The position numbers and the translations under genes are program-made. The notes under the pieces were generated by a model, which was given only the letters and a program-made list of their open reading frames with translations, was not told the DNA's origin and searched no databases. Source: Pseudomonas sp. FeN3W (GTDB lineage: Bacteria > Pseudomonadota > Gammaproteobacteria > Pseudomonadales > Pseudomonadaceae). From it: DNA of 64,000 nt. Position 1 is the first letter of the stretch; the number at the start of each line of letters is the position of its first letter. Of this stretch, positions 9,373-19,581 are shown piece by piece. The stretch spans positions 1,007,001 through 1,071,000 of the forward strand of contig CP136010.1 in the NCBI GenBank assembly GCA_030263805.2. Reading direction: 5' to 3'.

Positions 9373-9465
9373 CCGTTCATTCACATTGGCTGGACTTCGC
9401 TGGAAACCCTGTTAGAACGGCACGCGCATCGCCGCACTGTCATCCCACTCTACGGATATTCTTCA

Positions 9466-10248
9466 ATGCCTCAGCTGTTCCTCGCACTCCTGTTCCTTGG
9501 CTTTTACGGCCTCGCACATGCGGAAGATGCCGAAATCGCCAGGCTGTTCGACGAGGCCGGCGTCAAAGGAACCCTGCTGATCGAGTCGGCTGAAACCGGC
9601 CAGCGCTTCGTTCATGACGAGGCCCGTGCGAAGCAGCCGTTCACCGCCGCATCCACCTTCAAGGTGCTGAACACGCTGATCGCGCTGGAGGAAGGCGCTA
9701 TCGCCGGCGCTGACGAGATCATCCCGTGGGACAACACCCGTTACGAGATCGAGGACTGGAATCGTGACCAGACGCTCAAGAGCGCCTTCCAGGTCAGTTG
9801 CGTCTGGTGCTATCAGTGGCTGGCGCGCCGGGTGGGTGCGGCAGACTACCCGCCACACATCCGCCGGGCGCATTACGGTCAGTTGCGCGAGCCCTTCAAC
9901 GGTACCGAGTTCTGGCTGGATGGCTCGCTGACCATCAGCGCCGAGCAGCAGATCGATCTGCTCAAACGCATCACCGAGCGCAGCCTGCCGTACCGCGCCA
10001 GCAGCTACGACACCTTGAAAACGGTGATGCTCAGCGAAGCCGCCAAGGACTATCGTCTCTACGCCAAGACCGGCTGGGCCGCCCGCAGCACGCCTGGCAC
10101 CGGTTGGTACATCGGCTATGTCGAACTCGCCGAGAACACCTGGCTGTTCGCCCTGAACATCGAGACCCGCGGCGCCACGGATCTGCCACTGCGCCAGCAG
10201 ATCGCGCTGAGCGCATTGCGCGCCAAAGGCATTCTGCCGGCCGACTGA
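9466..10248 (+). CDS. Class D (OXA-type) beta-lactamase
   Basis: Secreted serine beta-lactamase of 260 residues with a 19-residue signal peptide ending in AHA. The active-site set is S63-T-F-K66 (acylated Ser and carbamylated Lys), S111-C-V113, Y137-G-Q139, K201-T-G-W204 and W214-Y-I-G. Class D enzymes usually have YGN; here the third residue is Gln. In memory it is closest to the chromosomal OXA-50-like enzymes of Pseudomonas, so it is probably intrinsic rather than acquired. There is no integron or IS beside it, and its base composition matches its neighbours. The spectrum of activity cannot be predicted. Confidence 0.9.
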   Translation: MPQLFLALLFLGFYGLAHAEDAEIARLFDEAGVKGTLLIESAETGQRFVHDEARAKQPFTAASTFKVLNTLIALEEGAIAGADEIIPWDNTRYEIEDWNRDQTLKSAFQVSCVWCYQWLARRVGAADYPPHIRRAHYGQLREPFNGTEFWLDGSLTISAEQQIDLLKRITERSLPYRASSYDTLKTVMLSEAAKDYRLYAKTGWAARSTPGTGWYIGYVELAENTWLFALNIETRGATDLPLRQQIALSALRAKGILPAD

Positions 10249-10400
10249 GTCGCTCGGCAAGCCGGGTACGTCTTTCCTGGGAAACCCATCATGCGCAGCG
10301 ATGAAAACTGGCGGAGGGCCACCTCGGGCCCTTGGATGCCTACAGCGTAGCGCTGGCCTTCAGCGGCGGCTTGTGCCGCTCCATTTCGCCGAAACCCGTG

Positions 10401-10420
10401 GCGGCGCCTGAAGGCGCCGC
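10401..10420. terminator. GC-rich hairpin after katG
   Basis: The perfect 8-bp arms GCGGCGCC and GGCGCCGC enclose a TGAA loop, 9 bp beyond the katG stop. The T-tract is poor on both strands, so it may act as a stabilising stem or weak terminator between the convergent beta-lactamase and katG genes. Confidence 0.5.
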
Positions 10421-10428
10421 CGCGAGCG

Positions 10429-12660
<2,232 letters not shown>

Positions 12661-13079
12661 GTTCTGCTCCTCACGGTTGTCGATGACGCGACCAGGCGCC
12701 GCTTCAAACAAGCTAGCACCGAGCTGATGAACGAACAAAAGCCTGGAACACGCCTTTCATGGCTGTAGAAACCCGGCTGAAAGCGGCGCCAGCGCTGCAA
12801 CCAAGCGGCTTTCAGCTACCCGGCCGGCGACTGAAATGGCGTGCATGGAATTTCCCTATTGGTCCGATAGCCACAGCTTCAAACAGAGCGCCTTCGGCAT
12901 CCTTCTGAGCATTTGCGTCTTTGTGCCGATGTCCGCGCAGGTCTGCCGAAAGACCTGGTCGTCGAGCAGTCCCGCCAATCGCTGGCGATTCGCCGACAGA
13001 GAGTTTTGCCCGCCCTCCACGCTTGCGGCACACTTGCCGCCTTCGAGGGCATAGCCCCTTCCATAGCCGAATCTGCCGT
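12661..13079. other. Divergent intergenic region between katG and plsB
   Basis: The 419 bp between two divergent genes must hold both promoters. Short open frames here show no codon character I would trust. The one notable element is the CTAT-N7-ATAG site at 12856-12870, listed separately. Confidence 0.6.
12856..12870. promoter_or_regulatory. Possible partial OxyR-type site
   Basis: CTAT-N7-ATAG matches the two central tetranucleotides of the OxyR pattern (ATAG-N7-CTAT-N7-ATAG-N7-CTAT). The outer two do not match. It lies about 195 bp upstream of katG, a known type of OxyR target, and may be far upstream or fortuitous. Confidence 0.25.
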
Positions 13080-15581
13080 ATGACTCGCTCCCCCGTTCGC
13101 CGTCTGATCTTCTCCGTGTTGCGCCGCGTGCTGTACTTCTGGGTACGCTCGGAGACCATCAACCAATCCGCCTTCACCCTCAAGCTGGACCGCAGCAAGC
13201 CGGTGTTCTATGTGCTGCAGCAACCCTCGCTGAGCGACCTCGCGGTGCTCGACGTCGAGTGCAGCAAGGCCGGGCTGCCGCGCCCGGTGGCCGATGTGGT
13301 AGTGGGCGATCACGTCGAGCCGGCCGCATTCTTCTTTCTCAATCCTGCGACGAGCTGGTTTGGCCGCCGTACGCGGTTAGCGGCGCCACCGACGCTGGTC
13401 CGACTGGTCGGCGCGCTGGAGCACAACGCGGTGGAGAACGCGCAGATCATCCCGGTCAGCGTGTTCTGGGGGCAGTCGCCGAATCGCGAGACCAGCGCCT
13501 GGAAGCTGCTGTTCGCCGACAGCTGGGCGGTCACCGGGCGGCTGCGCAAACTGCTCAGCATCCTGGTGCTGGGGCGCAAGACCCGCGTGCAGTTCTCCGC
13601 ACCGATCCAGCTCAACGAGCTGATCGCACTGAACAAGGGCCACGAGCGCACCCTGCGCATGATCCACCGCATGCTGCGCGTGCACTTCCGCAACCAGAAG
13701 ACCGCCGTGATCGGCCCCGACCTGTCGCACCGGCGCAATCTGGTCAAGGGGCTGGTGCATGCGCCGCAGGTCCGGCAGGCGATTCGCGACGAGGCCGAAC
13801 GCGAGAACATTTCCATCGAGCGGGCCGAAGCCAGGGCGCTGCGCTACGGCAACGAGGTGGCCTCGGACTACGCCTACACCGCGGTGCGCTTCCTCGAGGT
13901 GGTGCTGTCCTGGTTCTGGAACAAGATCTACGACGGCATCCGCGTCAACCATATCGAACCGCTGCAGGACGCCGTGCGCGGCTACGAGGTGATCTACGTC
14001 CCCTGCCATCGCAGCCATATCGACTACCTGCTGTTGTCCTATCTGCTGTTCCGCAACGGCCTGACGCCGCCGCACATCGCCGCCGGCATCAACCTCAACA
14101 TGCCGGTGATCGGCAGCCTGCTGCGCCGCGGTGGCGCCTTCTTCATGCGCCGTTCGTTCAAGGGCAACCCGCTGTACACCTCGGTGTTCAACGAATACCT
14201 GCACAACCTGTTCACCCGCGGTTTCCCCGTCGAATACTTCGTCGAGGGCGGCCGTTCGCGCACCGGGCGCATGCTGCAACCGAAGACCGGCATGCTGGCC
14301 CTGACCCTGCGCAGCTACGTGCGCTCGTCGCGCCTGCCGATCCTCTTCGTACCGGTCTACATCGGCTACGAGCGCGTGCTGGAAGGCCGCACCTACCTGG
14401 GTGAACTACGTGGCGCGGCGAAGAAGAAGGAGTCGATCTTCGACATCTTCAAGGTCATCGGTGCGCTCAAGCAGCGCTTCGGCCAGGTCTGGGTCAACTT
14501 CGGCGAGCCGCTCAAGCTCAACGAATTCCTCGACCAGGAACAACCCGGCTGGCGCCAGCAGACCTACGCGCCGAATTACCGCCCCGAATGGCTGAACGAC
14601 ACCACCAATCGGCTGGCCGAGCGCATTGCCCAGCGCCTCAACGAGGCGGCGGCGGTCAACCCGGTCAACCTGGTGGCGCTGGCGATGCTTTCCACCAGCC
14701 GCCAGGCGCTGGACCAGCAATCCCTGGCACGTATTCTCGATCTCTATCAGGCGCTGCTACGCGCGGTGCCCTACTCGCCGCACACCACGCTGCCGGAAGG
14801 CGACGGCAATGCGCTGATCGCCTACGTGAAGAGCCTCGACCTGCTCGCCGAACAGAAGGACGCGCTGGGCAACATCCTCTATCTGGACGAGCAGAATGCC
14901 GTCCTGATGACCTACTACCGCAACAACGTAATGCATATCTTCGCCCTGCCCGCACTGCTGGCGAGCTTCTTCCAGAGCAGCTCACGCATCAGCCGCGAGC
15001 AGATCCAACGCTTCACCGAGGCGCTGTACCCCTATCTGCGTGCCGAGCTGTTCATGCGCTGGGAGGTCGAGGAGCTGGAGGCCGTGGTCGACCAGTGGCT
15101 GGCGGCCTTCGTCGAGCGCGGCCTGCTCAAGATCGACGGCAATCACTACGTGCGCCCGGCCCCGAGTTCGCGGCAGTTCGTGCTGCTCACCCTGCTGGCG
15201 CGGGTGGTAGTGCAGACCCTGCAACGTTTCTACATGGCCACCTCGCTGCTGCTCAACAGCGGCCAGCACAGCCTGAGCGCCGAGGAGCTGGAAAACCTCT
15301 GCACGGTCATGGCCCAACGCCTGTCGATCCTGCATGGGCTCAACGCGCCGGAGTTCTTCGACAAGGCGCTGTTCCGCCATTTCATCCAGAGCATGCAGGA
15401 ACAGGGCGTGGTCAGCCCGGACGAAAACGGCCGGCTCGGCTATCACGAGAAGCTCGCGGAACTGGCCGAGGGCGCGGCCAAGCGCGTGCTACCGGCGGAG
15501 ATTCGCCTGTCGATCCGCCAGGTGGCGCTGGAGCGTCATCACGACGATTCCGACTCTCCGCCTCCCGACGCTGCCGCCTGA
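13080..15581 (+). CDS. plsB: Glycerol-3-phosphate 1-O-acyltransferase
   Basis: Membrane-associated enzyme of 833 residues that performs the first acylation of sn-glycerol-3-phosphate in phospholipid synthesis. The catalytic HX4D motif is in VPCHRSHIDYLLLSY, followed by GGAFFMRRSFKGNPLY, the substrate-binding VEGGRSRTGRMLQPKTGM and the LFVPVYIGYERVLEG block. Length fits the PlsB family. The start was set at 13080 (MTRSPVRRLIFSVLRRVLYFWV); the frame is open another 53 codons upstream without similarity. Confidence 0.95.
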   Translation: MTRSPVRRLIFSVLRRVLYFWVRSETINQSAFTLKLDRSKPVFYVLQQPSLSDLAVLDVECSKAGLPRPVADVVVGDHVEPAAFFFLNPATSWFGRRTRLAAPPTLVRLVGALEHNAVENAQIIPVSVFWGQSPNRETSAWKLLFADSWAVTGRLRKLLSILVLGRKTRVQFSAPIQLNELIALNKGHERTLRMIHRMLRVHFRNQKTAVIGPDLSHRRNLVKGLVHAPQVRQAIRDEAERENISIERAEARALRYGNEVASDYAYTAVRFLEVVLSWFWNKIYDGIRVNHIEPLQDAVRGYEVIYVPCHRSHIDYLLLSYLLFRNGLTPPHIAAGINLNMPVIGSLLRRGGAFFMRRSFKGNPLYTSVFNEYLHNLFTRGFPVEYFVEGGRSRTGRMLQPKTGMLALTLRSYVRSSRLPILFVPVYIGYERVLEGRTYLGELRGAAKKKESIFDIFKVIGALKQRFGQVWVNFGEPLKLNEFLDQEQPGWRQQTYAPNYRPEWLNDTTNRLAERIAQRLNEAAAVNPVNLVALAMLSTSRQALDQQSLARILDLYQALLRAVPYSPHTTLPEGDGNALIAYVKSLDLLAEQKDALGNILYLDEQNAVLMTYYRNNVMHIFALPALLASFFQSSSRISREQIQRFTEALYPYLRAELFMRWEVEELEAVVDQWLAAFVERGLLKIDGNHYVRPAPSSRQFVLLTLLARVVVQTLQRFYMATSLLLNSGQHSLSAEELENLCTVMAQRLSILHGLNAPEFFDKALFRHFIQSMQEQGVVSPDENGRLGYHEKLAELAEGAAKRVLPAEIRLSIRQVALERHHDDSDSPPPDAAA

Positions 15582-15685
15582 CGAGGCCAGTCCCGCTGCC
15601 AGGCCATCGCCAATTCGGGATGGCTGGTGTGCGGATCCAGCTGTTCGCTGATCACGGCAAAGCCATGTCGGCGATAGATAGAAGG
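15539..15685 (-). pseudogene. Possible C-terminal remnant of an acetyltransferase-like gene
   Basis: Between plsB and the DUF4197 gene, the minus strand reads PSIYRRHGFAVISEQL, then DPHTSHPELAMAWQRDWP, then an Ala/Gly/Ser tail to a stop. YRRHGF resembles the end of GNAT domains (LYRRLGF). An in-frame stop lies just upstream and there is no start, so only a 3' fragment survives. It overlaps the plsB end by about 40 bp. Identification rests on a short motif. Confidence 0.35.
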
Positions 15686-15835
15686 TCAGCGACAGGGTAT
15701 CCCCCGCCCTCCTGGCCCATACTGCTGGTAAACGCCTGTGCCTTGCCCTGCATTGCTTTAGCATCGGCGCCAGACCATGCGGCCGGCGGCAATTCGCCGC
15801 TTCTAAACCATCCAGTGAACATGAGGTTAAACGCC

Positions 15836-16507
15836 ATGTTGCGCATCATCACTCTCGTTGCAGGCCTGGCACTTTCTGCCAGCGCTTTCGCCCTTTCACT
15901 TTCCGACCTGACCCAGAGCGACGCCAGCGCCGGCCTCAAGGATGCCCTGAGCCAGGGCGCCAAGGTCGCCGTACAGCAGCTCGGCCGCCCTGGCGGCTTC
16001 AGCAGCGATCCGGACGTGCGCATCGAACTGCCGGGCAACATCGGCAAGGCTTCGCGGATGCTGAAGATGCTCGGCATGGGTGCACAGGTCGAGCAGCTGG
16101 AGAACAGCATGAACCTGGCCGCCGAGAAGGCCGTGCCAGAAGCTCAGCAACTGCTGCTGGATGCCGTGCGCAAGATGACCGTGCAGGACGCCAAGGCGAT
16201 TCTCGCCGGCGGTGACGACTCGGCCACCCAGTACCTCGACCAGTCCAGCCGCGAGCAGATTCGCGCGAAGTTCCTGCCCATCGTCAAACAGGCCACCGAC
16301 CAGGTCGGCCTGGCACAGCAGTACAACGCCGTCGCCGCCAAGGTGCCGGCTGGCACGAACAGCAGTTACGCGAATATCGAAAGCTATGTCACCGAACAGG
16401 CGCTCGATGGCCTGTTCACCGTGATCGCCGAGCAGGAAGCGAGCATTCGCAAGAACCCCACCGCCGCAGCCACCAGCCTGGCGAAAAAGGTGTTCGGACT
16501 GCTCTGA
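15836..16507 (+). CDS. DUF4197 family exported protein
   Basis: Protein of 223 residues starting MLRIITLVAGLALSASAFALSLSDL, with a Sec signal cleaved after about residue 19. The mature part is largely helical, with the family-like stretches SAGLKDALSQGAKVAVQQLG and DLDSATQ-type repeats around DDSATQYLDQSSREQIRAKFLPIV. DUF4197 has no known biochemical role. I prefer the ATG at 15836, which has GAGG 9 bases upstream, over another ATG five codons earlier. Confidence 0.85.
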   Translation: MLRIITLVAGLALSASAFALSLSDLTQSDASAGLKDALSQGAKVAVQQLGRPGGFSSDPDVRIELPGNIGKASRMLKMLGMGAQVEQLENSMNLAAEKAVPEAQQLLLDAVRKMTVQDAKAILAGGDDSATQYLDQSSREQIRAKFLPIVKQATDQVGLAQQYNAVAAKVPAGTNSSYANIESYVTEQALDGLFTVIAEQEASIRKNPTAAATSLAKKVFGLL

Positions 16508-16532
16508 GGGAATGGATCGAACCGCGCTGGCT

Positions 16533-18149
16533 TCAGCCAGCCGCTGCTTGGTCCGCTCTGCGCCGCGGCCAGAGCAGGCTGAAACGCGCGCCGCCCAGAT
16601 CGCTGTGCCCCAGCTGCGAGCGGCCGCCGTGCCAGTAGATGATCCGCCGCACGATGGACAAGCCCAACCCGTGCCCGCCCGAGGCGCGGGTACGGCTGTC
16701 GTCCAGGCGCAGGAACGGGGTGAAGACCTTTTCCCAATCCGCTTCCGGCACGCCGGGGCCGTCGTCGTCCACCTCCAGCCGCACCGTTTGCCCATCGATG
16801 GCGAAGCTGACCTGCACCTGACGCTCGGCATGGCGCATGGCGTTGGTGATCAGGTTGCTCAGGGCGCGGCGCAGGTACTGCGGCTCCGCCTCGGCCCAGC
16901 AGCTGCCATCGGCAGCCGTGATGCATTCCCCGCGGCTGACGCCGACATCGGCGCGGAGCGGCGCCAGCTCACCGATCACCTGATCGACCAGCGCACCTAG
17001 GTCGACCTGCTGGAAATGCAGGGTCGGCGAGCCGCGCTCCAGCCGCGAATACACCAGCATCTCGTCGACCAGCGCATCGAGGTCGTCGATGTCGCCGTCC
17101 ATGCCTTCCAGGTACTTGCGCCGGGCCTCATCGGTCTGCGCCTCGGCGCTCATTTCCAAACCGAAGCGCAGGCGCGCGACCGGCGTGCGCAGCTCATGGG
17201 CCACGGCACTGACCATTTCGCGCTGCACCGCCAGCAAGCGTTGCAGATGCCTGGCCATGCCGTTGAATGCCGCAGCCAGGCGCCCGACCGAATCGGTGCC
17301 GACGTCCGGCACGCGGGTTTCCAGATTGCCCGCGGCGATGCGGGTCGCAGCGCCTTCCAGCACGCTCAGGCGCTGCTCCAGCTGGCGCACCAGCAGATAC
17401 ACGGTGAGGCCGATCAGCGACAGGCCGAGCAGGCCGATCAGGACCAGCAACTGCGGCGGATAGGGATTCATCTGGTACAGCGGACCGAGCTGCATGATCC
17501 AGCCGGTGCCGGCGATGGCCGCGAACACGCGCACGGCATCGCCGCCACGAGCGAGCGCCATCACCGTGTCGCCCTCGTCCAGCCGTCGACGCTGGTCGTC
17601 ATCGAGGTTGGCGCTGTCACGCGTCAGCAATTCCAGATCGAAGCCGAAACCACGCGCCTTTTTCAGTTCGGCGAGCCGTCGCGGCTGCTCGGCTTCGGGA
17701 TAACGAATCAGCTCGTCGATCAGTAGATAGATGGTCGCGCGCGCCAGCTGCTCGCTGAGCTGTTCCACCTCGCCGGTGAGCACCAGCCGATCCTTTGCGC
17801 TGACCAGGCTGAATACCGTGGTGCTCTGCGGGCGAATCTGCTCGACCAGCACCTGCCCGCGCAGCAGGCGCGCCTCCAGCCGGCGTTCCAGGCTGACATC
17901 GTCGAGCGTGCGCACCCGCAGCGGAATGCCCAGCAGCCGCCCCCAGAGGTTCGCCGCCTGGCGCCGTTCGATCGGCGTCATGCTGCTCATGTTGTGCGCC
18001 ATCAGGCGGAAGGTGCCGCTGGCCAGGCGCTCGCGGTGATCGTCCGCACGGTACTGGTTGAGCAGGTGCAGGCCGCTGGTGCCGAGCAGCGCCACCAGCA
18101 CCAGCACCCCGAGCATGCCGCCATAGATGCGCAGGAAGATCGAGTTCAT
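16533..18149 (-). CDS. Two-component sensor histidine kinase, RstB-like
   Basis: Inner-membrane kinase of 538 residues. It has a first helix at about residues 9-30, a roughly 200-residue periplasmic sensor region, a second helix at about 232-254, then HAMP, the dimerisation box with phospho-acceptor H318 (VSAVAHELRTPVAR), N box (LSNLITNAMRHA), G1 (VDDDGPGVP) and G2 (GHGLGLSIVRR). It is encoded 11 bp after the response regulator, so they are co-transcribed partners. The signal is unknown. Position beside nrdA matches my memory of a conserved pseudomonad arrangement. Confidence 0.9.
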   Translation of the reverse strand: MNSIFLRIYGGMLGVLVLVALLGTSGLHLLNQYRADDHRERLASGTFRLMAHNMSSMTPIERRQAANLWGRLLGIPLRVRTLDDVSLERRLEARLLRGQVLVEQIRPQSTTVFSLVSAKDRLVLTGEVEQLSEQLARATIYLLIDELIRYPEAEQPRRLAELKKARGFGFDLELLTRDSANLDDDQRRRLDEGDTVMALARGGDAVRVFAAIAGTGWIMQLGPLYQMNPYPPQLLVLIGLLGLSLIGLTVYLLVRQLEQRLSVLEGAATRIAAGNLETRVPDVGTDSVGRLAAAFNGMARHLQRLLAVQREMVSAVAHELRTPVARLRFGLEMSAEAQTDEARRKYLEGMDGDIDDLDALVDEMLVYSRLERGSPTLHFQQVDLGALVDQVIGELAPLRADVGVSRGECITAADGSCWAEAEPQYLRRALSNLITNAMRHAERQVQVSFAIDGQTVRLEVDDDGPGVPEADWEKVFTPFLRLDDSRTRASGGHGLGLSIVRRIIYWHGGRSQLGHSDLGGARFSLLWPRRRADQAAAG

Positions 18150-18160
18150 GGGCGGCGGCG

Positions 18161-18877
18161 CTACACCATCGCCACGGCAGCTTCGGAAACGAACAGATAG
18201 CCCTTGCCGCGCACCGTCTTGATCAGCCGCGGATGATCGGGATCGTCACCGATCTTGGGACGGATACGCGAGATACGCACATCGATGGAGCGGTCCTGAC
18301 CGTCGTATTCGATGCCGCGCAGCTCGGCGAAGATTTCTTCACGGGAAAGAATGCGCCCGGGGTTGGAGGTCAGCAGCCAGAGCAGGTCGAACTCGGCGCC
18401 GGTCAGTTCGATCTGCTGTTCGCGCAGCCAGGCTTCGCGCAGTGCGCTGTCGATCACCAGCGGGCCGAACTGCAGGCGCTTGGCATTGGCCGGCGTTTCC
18501 GGCGGCTGACGGCGCAGCAAGGCGCGAATGCGCGCCAGCAACAGACGCGGACGCACCGGTTTGCAGACATAGTCGTCAGCGCCGGTTTCCAGCCCCAGCA
18601 CCTGATCCAGATCGTCGGCCCGCGCGGTGAGCATGAGGATCGGGCCATCGTAGCGGTCACGCACCCGCCGGCAGATCGACAGGCCATCCTCGCCGGGCAG
18701 CATCAGATCGAGCACCACCAGATCCGGACGCTCCGCGATGATGCGCTCGGCAGCACAGGCGCCATCCGACTCGATCGATACCTCGAAGCCGCCACTGCTC
18801 TGCAGGTATTCCTGCGTCAGCTCAGCCAGCCGTCGATCGTCCTCGACGATGAGAATCCGCCACGTCTCTTGCTCCAT
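18161..18877 (-). CDS. OmpR/PhoB-family response regulator, RstA-like
   Basis: DNA-binding regulator of 238 residues. The receiver has the acidic cluster E12-D13-D14, phospho-acceptor D57 (LVVLDLMLPGEDG) and the switch Lys in DDYVCKPVRPR. The C-terminal winged helix contains ELTGAEFDLLWLLTSNPGRILSREEI and the recognition segment DVRISRIRPKIGDDP. It is paired with the kinase downstream. It is divergent from nrdA but separated from it by about 700 bp, so control of nrdA is possible but not shown. Confidence 0.92.
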   Translation of the reverse strand: MEQETWRILIVEDDRRLAELTQEYLQSSGGFEVSIESDGACAAERIIAERPDLVVLDLMLPGEDGLSICRRVRDRYDGPILMLTARADDLDQVLGLETGADDYVCKPVRPRLLLARIRALLRRQPPETPANAKRLQFGPLVIDSALREAWLREQQIELTGAEFDLLWLLTSNPGRILSREEIFAELRGIEYDGQDRSIDVRISRIRPKIGDDPDHPRLIKTVRGKGYLFVSEAAVAMV

Positions 18878-18972
18878 CCCCGCCCCCTGTCAGGCCGTCG
18901 GCCACAAACGAACAGCGCGCATTGTACCCAACGCCCGGCCTGGCACGATGCACAAAAAGCGGGCAGCGGCAA

Positions 18973-18988
18973 ACACAACATGTTGTGT
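18973..18988. promoter_or_regulatory. NrdR box-like palindrome (distal)
   Basis: The perfect palindrome ACACAACATGTTGTGT matches 14 of 16 positions of the NrdR pattern acaCwAtATaTwGtgt. No clear partner box is found 31-32 bp away, and it is about 600 bp from nrdA. Confidence 0.6.
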
Positions 18989-18990
18989 CA

Positions 18991-19004
18991 TTGACCATCA
19001 TCAA
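18991..19004. promoter_or_regulatory. ANR/FNR-type site
   Basis: TTGAC-CATC-ATCAA matches 9 of 10 fixed positions of the ANR/FNR consensus TTGAT-N4-ATCAA. It lies 2 bp after the distal NrdR-like palindrome, suggesting oxygen-dependent control of an adjacent promoter. Confidence 0.5.
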
Positions 19005-19105
19005 AATATGCCCGGCGGCACGTATTTCGTCGGCATACGGCCGAGCGCCGCAGCCATGCGGCCTGTGGCCGGACGCCGCGCTTTAACCCACAAAACGCAC
19101 ACACC

Positions 19106-19114
19106 TTATCCACA
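19106..19114 (+). promoter_or_regulatory. DnaA box
   Basis: TTATCCACA is a perfect DnaA box. DnaA sites upstream of nrdA are known in E. coli, where they tie dNTP supply to replication; here it is about 280 bp before the predicted nrdA promoter. A single 9-mer can occur by chance. Confidence 0.5.
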
Positions 19115-19342
19115 GGTTATCCCAGACAGCTGTCTTGCATTGGCCCGGAGCCAGCATTATCTTGTCGCCCCTGCGCGTCGTAGACCCTAGATGTTGGGCC
19201 TATACGTAGCAACTGACACAATCGAGACATATTCGAGCGCCAGGCTATCGTCCCGCGTCTCATTGCTCTGCAACATCGTCGGCAGCCTCAGGTCAAGCAT
19301 TAATGCAAGCCTTCGACAGTCGTCTCCCTGACTCCAAGCGCG

Positions 19343-19358
19343 AAACTAGCAGCTGTGC
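19343..19358. promoter_or_regulatory. Degenerate NrdR box (first of proximal pair)
   Basis: AAACTAGCAGCTGTGC matches 9 of 16 NrdR positions. Its start is exactly 32 bp before the strong box at 19375, the roughly three-turn spacing typical of paired NrdR boxes. Alone it would not be called. Confidence 0.35.
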
Positions 19359-19374
19359 TCGGAGCCAAGACAAA

Positions 19375-19390
19375 ACACAACATATTGTGT
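19375..19390. promoter_or_regulatory. NrdR box (second of proximal pair)
   Basis: ACACAACATATTGTGT matches 15 of 16 positions of the NrdR consensus. Its last base is the first base of the TTGACA -35 hexamer, so bound NrdR would block RNA polymerase and repress nrdAB when dATP is high. Confidence 0.75.
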
Positions 19391-19417
19391 TGACAGTTTT
19401 TCCAGCCTGACTATCCT
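19390..19417 (+). promoter_or_regulatory. Predicted sigma-70 promoter of nrdA
   Basis: A perfect TTGACA (19390-19395), a 16-bp spacer and TATCCT (19412-19417, 4 of 6). It implies a leader of about 160 bases before the nrdA start. Confidence 0.6.
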
Positions 19418-19581
19418 TCCGGCAACGACTTAGCTCGTGAGCGGCCGAGTCAGGACTATTCCTTGCGATACCACCATGCGCCGCAATGCGGGGCATGGTT
19501 CATGCAGTAACGACGCCCGGGCCAGACCAGGCCCGCGCAGACAGAATCAGAACGCGATCAAAAATAGAATCCGGAGCCCCC

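Larger units (their letters stand above)
18878..19581. other. Long regulatory region upstream of nrdA
   Basis: About 700 bp without a convincing gene. It contains an NrdR-type palindrome (18973), an ANR/FNR-type site (18991), a DnaA box (19106), and a weak/strong NrdR pair (19343 and 19375) abutting a sigma-70 promoter (19390). The distal sites are 500-600 bp before nrdA and nearer the response-regulator gene, so they may serve either direction. Confidence 0.7.

Noticed and set aside
12836..13054. A 72-codon plus-strand frame between katG and plsB.
   Set aside because: No ribosome site, mixed composition and no recognisable motif; it lies in a divergent promoter region.
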